A stretch of DNA of 56,055 nucleotides, taken from positions 1-56,055 of the forward strand of contig JAHCAO010000014.1 in the NCBI GenBank assembly GCA_019634835.1, given 5' to 3'. Position numbers and translations under genes: made by a program. Of this stretch, positions 49,588-56,055 are shown piece after piece; positions within the stretch are counted from its first letter, which is position 1; every line of letters starts with the position of its first letter. The notes below the pieces were generated by a model. That model was not told the DNA's origin, did no database searches, and saw only the letters and a program-made list of their open reading frames with translations. The stretch is from Gammaproteobacteria bacterium. Its GTDB lineage: Bacteria; Pseudomonadota; Gammaproteobacteria; DSM-16500.

Positions 49588-50418
49588 ATGAGTTATATGC
49601 TAACTTCTTGCGAAAAACAGATTGCGCATGAATGGGAAAAATATAAAGGCTTTACTGTCAGGCCTTTACCCAGCACAATAGAATATTATACCCATATCAT
49701 TCACTCTTGTTCTCATCATAAAAATTATCTTATTTACGGCAGCACGCCTGAAATTCGCACGATATTTCAAACATTCAATCTCCCCGTGCACTTGGTAGAT
49801 AGATCAGCAGAAATGGTGCGTGCAATGGGCTTATTAACAAAAGAAAAAATTCCCTTGTCTGTCAATGAGAAATTTCTGCATGATGATTGGCTTAATCTTT
49901 CTTCCATAGGAAAAACGTTTGACCTACTTATAGGTGATGATGCAATCAACATGGTAAATTGGAATCAATTTGATTTATTTTTATCAAACGCATCCAATCT
50001 TCTTAACGAAAATGGATTATTTATCTGTCATTTGTTAATCAAACCAGATGATGATTTAATCCATCAAACCTTCGAGCAAGTCATCAGTGAATTTAATACA
50101 GGAAAAATTAATACTTCATATGATTTAGCAAGTCGATTAAATTTTATTTGTTTTGATGAAAAAAACTATAGTATGGGCTGGCAACAAACGATAGAAAAAA
50201 TTGGCAACGTTAATTTAAGCCAAACAATTGATGATTTTAATTTTATTGATACATTCGGTTTATGTAATAGCCAATTCTATTGCCCTCCGCAAAATGAATT
50301 TGAAGCTTTGGTAACAAAATATTTTATGATTGAAGAAATATATTATCCAAGTGAGCATGCCTATTGTATTTTCGAACCTATTTACCTCTTAAAAAAGATA
50401 AGGCGTGATATTACATAA
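49588..50418 (+). CDS. Divergent class I SAM-dependent methyltransferase
   Basis: 276 residues. AGGAGG lies 5 bases before the ATG at 49588. The Rossmann motif I is weak (NYLIYGSTPEIRTIF), but acidic motif II VHLVDRSAEMVRAM, motif III-like DDWLNL and motif IV FDLLIGDDAINMVNW followed by LLNENGLFICHLLI are typical of the fold. It overlaps the operon of the diiron-oxidase-like gene. The substrate is unknown. A DUF559 element (50431-51024) begins 13 bp after its stop and separates it from a hydrolase gene. Confidence 0.7.
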   Translation: MSYMLTSCEKQIAHEWEKYKGFTVRPLPSTIEYYTHIIHSCSHHKNYLIYGSTPEIRTIFQTFNLPVHLVDRSAEMVRAMGLLTKEKIPLSVNEKFLHDDWLNLSSIGKTFDLLIGDDAINMVNWNQFDLFLSNASNLLNENGLFICHLLIKPDDDLIHQTFEQVISEFNTGKINTSYDLASRLNFICFDEKNYSMGWQQTIEKIGNVNLSQTIDDFNFIDTFGLCNSQFYCPPQNEFEALVTKYFMIEEIYYPSEHAYCIFEPIYLLKKIRRDIT

Positions 50419-50430
50419 CTTCATATATGG

Positions 50431-51024
50431 ATAAGGGCGGCAATGGGCGAACGCTAATTTAATGGCACTAACTTAAGAAAGCTTTTAGAAAAGTTACTGC
50501 GAAATTCAGTTAGGAAGCCTTCCCAACAGGGGAAGGTGCCCGAAGGGCGGAAGGGGGAATTAAAATGCAATCATTGCTTCAACAACGAGCGCGGCAACTT
50601 CGTAAAAAAATGCCAGAAGCTGAAAAAAAATTGTGGCATAGATTACGGCGGCGACAGTTAAGAGGTCTTCGCTTTCGAAGACAAGTAGCCTTTGATAAAT
50701 ATATTGTCGACTTTGCTTGCTTTGAGCCAAAAATCATTATTGAGGTTGATGGATCACAACACGCAATACAAGTTGCTTATGATGATCAACGGACAAAATT
50801 CCTGCGGTCATTCGGATATACCGTGTTACGATTTTGGAATAATGAAATATTAGGTGACATAGAAAATGTATTGCAAACCATCTGGAATGTTTGCACTCCC
50901 CCTTCCGCCCTTCGGGCACCTTCCCCTGTTGGGAAGGCTTCCTAACTGAATTTCGCAGTAACTTTTCTAAAAGCTTTCTTAAGTTAGTGCCATTAAATTA
51001 GCGTTCGCCCATTGCCGCTCTTAT
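50431..51024. mobile_element. DUF559-nuclease element bounded by ~127-bp inverted repeats
   Basis: Left arm 50431-50557, right arm 50897-51024; nearly perfect complementarity over ~127 bp. Outer end ATAAGGGCGGCAATGGGCGA, inner end GAAGGTGCCCGAAGGGCGG then AAGGGGG. Weaker similarity continues outward for about 25 bp (TTCATATATGG and CTCATATCT). Only one gene lies between the arms. No transposase and no obvious direct target duplication. The arms contain the gene's ribosome site and its final codons. Confidence 0.85.
50565..50945 (+). CDS. DUF559 (Vsr/PD-(D/E)XK-like) endonuclease
   Basis: 126 residues. The domain begins ARQLRKKMPEAEKKLWHRLR, then FRRQVAFDKYIVDFACFEPK and the catalytic segment IIIEVDGSQHAIQ, giving D49, E60-x-D62 and H66 as the likely active site, and ends FGYTVLRFWNNEIL. 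DUF559 is related to very-short-patch repair endonuclease; a nick or cleavage activity on DNA is expected but specificity is not known. The ribosome site (AAGGGGGAATTAAAATG) comes from the left inverted repeat, and residues about 111-126 plus the stop are encoded by the right repeat. So gene and repeats behave as one unit. Confidence 0.85.
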   Translation: MQSLLQQRARQLRKKMPEAEKKLWHRLRRRQLRGLRFRRQVAFDKYIVDFACFEPKIIIEVDGSQHAIQVAYDDQRTKFLRSFGYTVLRFWNNEILGDIENVLQTIWNVCTPPSALRAPSPVGKAS

Positions 51025-51041
51025 AGATATGAGGTTACATA

Positions 51042-51611
51042 ATGAATCATACAAACATTATCATCATCCATGGTGCCTATGGTTACCCGAATGAAAATTG
51101 GTTTGGTTGGTTAAACAATCAATTGCAGCTACTGAGAATACCCTGCCATGTTCCGTCACTCCCTTCACCTGAAGGACAAAATCTCTTATCTTGGCTTGAT
51201 GCATTCAATCAATCTGCTGGTCATTTGGTGAATGAAAACACTATCTTAATTGGACATAGTTTAGGAGCAGCATTTATTTTTCGATGGCTAGAGCAACACC
51301 CATGTCAGTTAAAATCCGTGATTACAGTAGGTGCATTTATTGGAAAAATAGGAGTAGTAAAATTTGATCTAATTAATGAGAGTTTTTTTCAATTTGATTT
51401 TGATTGGAATACCATTAAATTACGTAGTCAGCATTTTGTTTGTTACTATGGAACAAATGATAATTATGTTTCCAGGCAGCAATTCGAAAATATTTCGACT
51501 CGCCTAAATGCAAGAAAAATTATTGTGTCAAAAGGCGGGCATTTCAACATAGCCTCTGGATATGCACAATTTCCACACCTATTGTTCCAACTAAAACAGA
51601 TGACAAGATAA
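51042..51611 (+). CDS. Serine hydrolase of the RBBP9/YdeN family
   Basis: Small alpha/beta-hydrolase, 189 residues. Beginning TNIIIIHGAYGYPNENWFGW, nucleophile Ser in the elbow LIGHSLGAAF, acidic residue in YYGTNDNYVS and His in KGGHFNIASGY complete the triad. Family members are often general esterases. It starts 17 bp after the DUF559 element, on the same strand as the methyltransferase; the original operon may have been diiron-oxidase, methyltransferase, hydrolase before the element inserted. Confidence 0.87.
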   Translation: MNHTNIIIIHGAYGYPNENWFGWLNNQLQLLRIPCHVPSLPSPEGQNLLSWLDAFNQSAGHLVNENTILIGHSLGAAFIFRWLEQHPCQLKSVITVGAFIGKIGVVKFDLINESFFQFDFDWNTIKLRSQHFVCYYGTNDNYVSRQQFENISTRLNARKIIVSKGGHFNIASGYAQFPHLLFQLKQMTR

Positions 51612-51641
51612 AAACTCGTCCGTTTTCGGCCGAGTTTTTTT
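51612..51641 (+). terminator. Rho-independent terminator after the hydrolase gene
   Basis: AAACTCG (51612-51618) pairs with CGAGTTT (51631-51637); an inner CCG/CGG pair closes a TTTT loop, followed by a T-run to 51641. It overlaps the stop codon region of the hydrolase. Confidence 0.8.
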
Positions 51642-51667
51642 GATGCTGCACAGCAGTTCCACTAACC

Positions 51668-53767
51668 TTAATTTAAACTCGCCACTTTTGCTGGTAACTG
51701 GTCAATGAGCGGTGAAACATCTGGTTGAGGTTTTACCGTTTGTTCTATGCGCGGCGACATAGGCAAGATGGACGCGTTACGTGCTCTACCACTAAAAAGA
51801 CCGATGCCTGGTGTGCTAAACCATGTCGCAGCGATTTCAGGTGAAACGATACTCTGAATTCCCCGCATTGCCTCAGCTTGCACACGAGTAAGCTCCAGAC
51901 TAAGTAATCCAGGATACGTGTCAAATAATTTCGCACGTTTTTCCATGTTTGTTATTTGAGCTTCATTTTCCAACCGCATACATTCAACTTTTGCTTCATA
52001 TTCAATTCTAACAGCCTCAGCTCGTAATTTTGCAGCCTCTAACTCAGCTTTAGCTTTAATCGTAATTGCTTCACCCTCCCATTCCGCTTGAGCAATTTTA
52101 TTGAGTTTCTCTCGATCTGTTTGTATTCGTTGTTGTTCAGAAGCTTGTGTTGCTTGTTGCTGTTTGATTTGCAAATTCAAATCCAACACAGAGACTTCCG
52201 CCCTCGCCTTAGCATTTAATAATGAATTCTGTGCCATCTCAGCAGCAATTTTTTCATCTAAAATTTTAGGCGGCTCAACACGTAATTGAGTCAACCTAAT
52301 ACCAATCTTAAGTAAATCCTCTGCTAATGGTTTGGTGTCTTTTTGCATTTGACTATAGAAAGGTGAAGATTGCGAAGGAGCTTGGAATATACTTAAATAA
52401 TCACTCCAGTCTTGCTTATTAAACTCTTCCACTGCATTTTGGCCCGTTTTTTGAAAATCAGATGAACTGCAACTTTGCACAATACTTCCTATGTGCGCCA
52501 CCACAACATTTTCTATATGTCTTTGAATTTCATCTTTAGGTAATGCTGTCAACGTTAATTGTGGTTTTTCTATTTCGTAAGCTACCAATACTTTAACTCC
52601 AACGGGAAGATTGTCGCTGGTTCTAAATATTTCATAGGCAATAGCATTTTCATCTTTTGGATTTTTTTTACGCCGCTCTTCTTGCTCTTTTTCACTGGGA
52701 AGCAATAAGGTTTGCCGATTGACTTGTAAAAATCCATCTACAGTGAAAGTAGGCGAATCTACAATATAAGGCTGGCCTGTTGCCCCAATAGTTATTAACT
52801 TACCATTATCATACGTAATAGCAACGGAACCTGTTCTTGGCAGTAATCGGGTAATGGATCCATGCACAATACATTCTTCTGAAGCATTCGCGAAGCTTTC
52901 AAGTTTATCACCGACTTTATGTTGGACAAGTTGAAATGTAGGATCGTTGAAAACGTAAGGCTCAGGGCTTGACTCCAATAAATAAGGCATCCCATTTAAC
53001 GAAATCTTTGCTAGCTTTCCACGTGGCACACGTATCATTGCATAATTACCGTGCGTGATAACATTCTGTGATAAATCAACTAGCGGCGATTTGTCTAATT
53101 GAAAATTTTGATGACGAATCACATGCGGCCCTTCTCCTAAAAAAATAGGATTGATTCCCTCCCACGCTTTGACTAATTTTCCTTGTGGCACATTAACAAG
53201 GTATCGTCCATGTGCGCCAACACAAAGATCTGTTTGCTTATATACACCAATTTCTTCCGTCACTCCCGTAGCATACACTCCTAACCTTCTTGGTCTGGGC
53301 GTGTATGGTACTAATTGTGGCACATTATTACGATGCACCAAGCGAATTTCATTAGTGTCAATCCGTTTACCAAAAGGAATGGATTCTAAAGTAAAATCCT
53401 CTTTGTTCCCATGATTAAATTCATCAACAATTTTTTTTGTTTGTACCATTGGGTTGGCATCACACAAAGTAGATAACCGGATCACGTCATTGAGTTTAAT
53501 TTTTTTTAATTTAGCATTTAAATCAGCATTAAAATTATCTACTTTTTCTTCTGCCATCGCCAATGGTGCGGATGGATGAACCTGTGGTTCAAGAGTAGAG
53601 TAATGATAATTTGGTAGTACATTCGTAAGCGCTGATGAATACGGAGGACTATAAGAAGATGAAGGCTGTGGCATCGTACTAAGATTAGGGTCATTAAAAG
53701 AAGATACATTTCGCGTGTCGTTAAAATTCTTCTCGCTACCTCTTTGCAGTTGTTCATTATGCAACAT
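51668..53767 (-). CDS. Vault-like SPFH protein (MVP-type repeats + Band 7 + coiled coil)
   Basis: 699 residues, no signal peptide. Residues 1-90 are Ser/Pro/Tyr-rich and probably disordered. Three repeats follow (about 186-225, 239-281, 302-345) sharing HG-x-Y-x2-V-x-VP-x-GKL-x-K and NG-x-P-x2-L-x2-GP; one reads RYLVNVPQGKLVKAWEGINP. A Band-7/SPFH-like domain covers about 350-500 (VGVKVLVAYEIEKPQ), then a Gln/Ala/Glu coiled coil (about 503-615) and a tail. This order is that of the eukaryotic major vault protein (repeats, shoulder, cap helix), and of flotillin-like proteins. AAGGAG lies 5 bases before the ATG. The vault assignment is an inference from pattern, not alignment. Stand-alone gene; divergent from the next membrane protein gene. 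Confidence 0.7.
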   Translation of the reverse strand: MLHNEQLQRGSEKNFNDTRNVSSFNDPNLSTMPQPSSSYSPPYSSALTNVLPNYHYSTLEPQVHPSAPLAMAEEKVDNFNADLNAKLKKIKLNDVIRLSTLCDANPMVQTKKIVDEFNHGNKEDFTLESIPFGKRIDTNEIRLVHRNNVPQLVPYTPRPRRLGVYATGVTEEIGVYKQTDLCVGAHGRYLVNVPQGKLVKAWEGINPIFLGEGPHVIRHQNFQLDKSPLVDLSQNVITHGNYAMIRVPRGKLAKISLNGMPYLLESSPEPYVFNDPTFQLVQHKVGDKLESFANASEECIVHGSITRLLPRTGSVAITYDNGKLITIGATGQPYIVDSPTFTVDGFLQVNRQTLLLPSEKEQEERRKKNPKDENAIAYEIFRTSDNLPVGVKVLVAYEIEKPQLTLTALPKDEIQRHIENVVVAHIGSIVQSCSSSDFQKTGQNAVEEFNKQDWSDYLSIFQAPSQSSPFYSQMQKDTKPLAEDLLKIGIRLTQLRVEPPKILDEKIAAEMAQNSLLNAKARAEVSVLDLNLQIKQQQATQASEQQRIQTDREKLNKIAQAEWEGEAITIKAKAELEAAKLRAEAVRIEYEAKVECMRLENEAQITNMEKRAKLFDTYPGLLSLELTRVQAEAMRGIQSIVSPEIAATWFSTPGIGLFSGRARNASILPMSPRIEQTVKPQPDVSPLIDQLPAKVASLN

Positions 53768-53992
53768 AACAGCTCCTTAAATGATGTTGGTTTTTTTGAT
53801 TTGATTTCCTTTGACCATTGCGAATATACAAGATTAAATCTGACAAAATGCTGACAAATAGATTAAAAAATCATAAAGTTAAAATGAAACAAAAAGGACA
53901 ATTTAGTGTTATTTTAATGATAAATTAATGACATGACATTTAATCACCTCACTTTTACTTTTTACCTAATTATCTCTTAAGCAAGAAAAGTA

Positions 53993-53998
53993 TATAAT
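53993..53998 (+). promoter_or_regulatory. -10 box upstream of the acidic-tailed membrane protein
   Basis: TATAAT 40 bp before the start at 54038. The upstream 53768-53990 is very AT-rich and holds no gene; no clear -35 or PmrA-type box was seen. Confidence 0.4.
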
Positions 53999-54037
53999 GA
54001 CCCTTCAAAAAATATCTAAAAAAACGAGGGTGAGTGA

Positions 54038-55684
54038 ATGCAAACACGATCTGATGCGCCAGCGCCAGTTGATCTTATGACTGAAGATGAAATTAACCAT
54101 TCTTGCTTATTACCCGTTGATGAAGAAACCAATCTTGCAGACAACCATGCTCATTCTAACACCGATGAACTGCCATCAAACCATCTAACTGAAGAAGAAG
54201 TGCTCCCGCACGAGATCAACCTAAATAATCATCACGAAGATAATGACATATGCACACCATCGCCTAAAGACATTGAGATAGGTACCGCAGAATCTCAGGA
54301 TGAGAGGGATGAAAATAAAACACCCGATAGTTATGATAACTGTTGTGCAATAGCAAAACCATTTCGCCCGCTCTTATATATTGGCCCTGTGTCTGTTGCA
54401 TTAACGGAAGCAGCTGATATAGGTAGAAGCTTATATACATCGGATACCACTTCACTTTATATTGTCTTGACCGCAAGTATTGCTGCGTTCGTATCTTCAC
54501 TTGGATTAACCGGTGAAACTACCATCGAAAATTTCAACGAAACTTGTGACACTATCAAAAACCGTGCGCTGCCACACGATTGGCCAAAATTACCTAAAAA
54601 TAAAGAAATTGCGGCCATTGGTTTATCTATTCTTCCTGCTGTATGGGGCCCTATTTCTGAAGGCATGCAAGCTTACTTTTTCGTGAGTGGCATCCCTTCT
54701 GAGTATCAATTTTCTAACAAAGTGAATCCTAATCTTTGGTCTGCGATCAGTGGAGGCATTGCCACCGGCGCTGGTCTCACTACTACACTCACTGAAAGCG
54801 CTGAAATGTATAAAGTGGTTAGAGAAAAGTTAGCAGGAACAAGCACTCCTTATCAAAATACTATCAGTCGATTTGTCAGCCCATGGTTCGGTGGGTCATT
54901 AGGCGCTCTTAAATCGCTACAAGATTCTATACAAGGATATATAGCAATAAAAAGTATATTCAACATTTCAAGCACATCTGGCAAAGTTCTTATTGGGCTA
55001 CCTAGTTTGGTTAATACGGTACCTAACTTCTGCTTTGCTGGAATGTTCAACATCAATGCTTTAGATGAATTTTTTGGATATACCCAACAAAGTATACAAA
55101 ACAGAAAAGTTGAGACGATTAAAATAGCCGCATTTTCTATCTCCTTAGGGATAGCGGTTTATCTGGCTTATTGGAAAACTGCTTTGAATAAATCATTTTA
55201 TCATGATGTCACTAGCGATTTTGGTCTTGAAGCTGATGTGGTACCCGAACAAGCTTATGAAGCATTAACCTGGGCCATGTTCGTGCAAGAATCTATGCAA
55301 GCCACTGCAGCATTATTTCAACCAACACATAATTTATTACACGGTGTTACATCGAAAATTAGCCAAGGGTGTCAATCCATCTATCGTTTCTTTTGTCCTC
55401 CTTCCACGGATAAAGTCGATGAAAAGAAACCGTTACTAGAAGAAGAACCGGTTTTACTTTCTGATGAAGAAGAAGCAAGGACATCACCCTCTCTCATTAT
55501 TAACGATTCCAGTTATGGAGAGAGTGATGAAGATAATGTGTTTGCTCCTGAAGCGGCAAACTATTCTCCTACTCTACTGGGAGGTTGGGGCAACACTCCG
55601 AACACAAGGCAAGGCAATAGTGTAGGTGTGAATGGTGTGAGTTCTAGGAATAATTCTTACTCATCTTCTGCACCACTGTTCTAG
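54038..55684 (+). CDS. Multi-pass membrane protein with acidic cytosolic-type tails, candidate effector
   Basis: 548 residues, not recognised. Residues 1-100 are hydrophilic and acidic (TEEEVLPHEINLNNHHED). The middle has about seven to eight hydrophobic stretches (about 107-128, 138-158, 190-218, 234-252, 316-340, 360-380, 405-428) with small-residue-rich helices such as ISGGIATGAGLTTTLTESA. The C-terminal 95 residues are again acidic and Ser/Asn-rich (KPLLEEEPVLLSDEEEA). No signal peptide. Membrane proteins with hydrophilic tails and Glu-rich C-termini are common among Legionella/Coxiella type IV effectors; here it is an inference. GAGGGTGAG precedes the ATG. Its stop codon shares a CTAG with the stop of the converging partial gene. 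Confidence 0.65.
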   Translation: MQTRSDAPAPVDLMTEDEINHSCLLPVDEETNLADNHAHSNTDELPSNHLTEEEVLPHEINLNNHHEDNDICTPSPKDIEIGTAESQDERDENKTPDSYDNCCAIAKPFRPLLYIGPVSVALTEAADIGRSLYTSDTTSLYIVLTASIAAFVSSLGLTGETTIENFNETCDTIKNRALPHDWPKLPKNKEIAAIGLSILPAVWGPISEGMQAYFFVSGIPSEYQFSNKVNPNLWSAISGGIATGAGLTTTLTESAEMYKVVREKLAGTSTPYQNTISRFVSPWFGGSLGALKSLQDSIQGYIAIKSIFNISSTSGKVLIGLPSLVNTVPNFCFAGMFNINALDEFFGYTQQSIQNRKVETIKIAAFSISLGIAVYLAYWKTALNKSFYHDVTSDFGLEADVVPEQAYEALTWAMFVQESMQATAALFQPTHNLLHGVTSKISQGCQSIYRFFCPPSTDKVDEKKPLLEEEPVLLSDEEEARTSPSLIINDSSYGESDEDNVFAPEAANYSPTLLGGWGNTPNTRQGNSVGVNGVSSRNNSYSSSAPLF

Positions 55685-56055
55685 GAGGATTTGCCTCTTA
55701 TTCCTATAGTGATAGTCTTAGATGACTCTAGCTTCTTCTTATTCTCTTCAACACTCGGCGAATCAGGAGTAGGAGGGAGAGGTGGTATTATTATTACAGA
55801 AGCAGATTTTTTTTCCCCATTCGGCGTGCGTACTTGTGACCTGGATGACATGGTCTGAGAAGCAGATATCGGTTGCTTTTGTGTTGTTTGATTTTGCATT
55901 TGTGCCACCGCTGCTTTATCTTCCTCCCTAGGATCTGAATCCGCAGGTTGGTTTTTTTTCGAACTTATATTCATGTCATCGAGCAAGTCCTCGTACTTGT
56001 ACGCTACTGGCCTTGCTTGATTTCTTTTCTCAATCCCGTCAGAGATACCTTTAAC
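55681..56055 (-). CDS. C-terminal part of a hydrophilic protein, cut by the window edge
   Basis: The minus frame is open from the window edge (56055) to the TAG at 55681, 124 codons, with no credible internal start before the edge, so this is the end of a longer gene. Opening residues at the edge: VKGISDGIEKRNQARPVAYK. The rest is disordered: Gln/Ser/Lys-rich with a Pro patch (IIIPPLPPTPDSP) and a Lys/Ser-rich end. No family is recognised. The composition resembles the tail of an effector-type protein like its neighbour. Confidence 0.55.
   Translation of the reverse strand, partial: VKGISDGIEKRNQARPVAYKYEDLLDDMNISSKKNQPADSDPREEDKAAVAQMQNQTTQKQPISASQTMSSRSQVRTPNGEKKSASVIIIPPLPPTPDSPSVEENKKKLESSKTITIGIRGKSS

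Noticed and set aside
50440..51020. Inverted repeat as a CRISPR or rRNA-like structure
   Set aside because: Only two copies in inverted orientation and a gene between them; no spacers or direct repeats.

Overview
The window is bacterial chromosome of a gammaproteobacterium, most likely from the order Legionellales (Coxiella/Legionella relatives). Evidence: a low GC look, gammaproteobacterial gene blocks (rpoS-nlpD-surE-ftsB-eno; mreBCD-yhdP; gatCAB; rpsB-tsf-pyrH-frr-uppS-cdsA / bamA-skp-lpxD-fabZ-lpxA-lpxB), and several large proteins with coiled-coil, vault-like or membrane character that look like host-interaction proteins. The species cannot be fixed from the sequence alone. Most of the window is housekeeping; no intact transposase, tRNA, rRNA, CRISPR array or prophage was seen.

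Layout. 1-6.2 kb (minus strand): DUF2066 protein, hda, eno, ftsB, surE, nlpD, rpoS. 6.3-8.7 kb (plus): an ArnT-like lipid-linked glycosyltransferase, a strongly structured candidate RNA region, and ihfB. 9.1-12.1 kb: a short-inverted-repeat element and a two-gene unit for an outer-membrane barrel and a secreted protein. 12.3-16.9 kb: dcd, apbC/mrp, metG, rsxB-like ferredoxin. 17.1-23.3 kb (minus): mreB-mreC-mreD-yhdP cell-shape and envelope operon. 23.5-30.2 kb (plus): gatC-gatA-gatB and a giant flavin/iron-sulfur oxidoreductase. 30.2-32.1 kb: a 607-residue coiled-coil protein. 32.2-43.9 kb (minus): the translation / lipid A / outer-membrane biogenesis supercluster. 44.2-48.4 kb (plus): map, sodB, a Mth938-like gene (minus), a small membrane protein, recJ. 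48.6-56 kb: accessory region with a diiron-oxidase-like protein, a methyltransferase, an alpha/beta hydrolase, a DUF559 nuclease inside ~127-bp inverted repeats, a vault-like SPFH protein, a multi-pass membrane protein with acidic tails, and the C-terminal end of another gene.

The most striking non-genic signal is the number of small inverted-repeat (MITE-like) elements: at least ten, in several families. One family has four copies whose arms differ between copies but still match within each copy. Two elements of another type end exactly on the stop codon of the neighbouring gene (nlpD and cdsA). One element has a perfect 9-bp target duplication. The candidate undescribed system is the DUF559 unit (50431-51024): a PD-(D/E)XK-type nuclease gene whose ribosome-binding site and last codons and stop lie in the two long inverted repeats. 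It lies between a methyltransferase gene and a hydrolase gene that may once have been one operon. Second is the 699-residue protein at 51668-53767, whose repeat + SPFH + coiled-coil layout matches the major vault protein.
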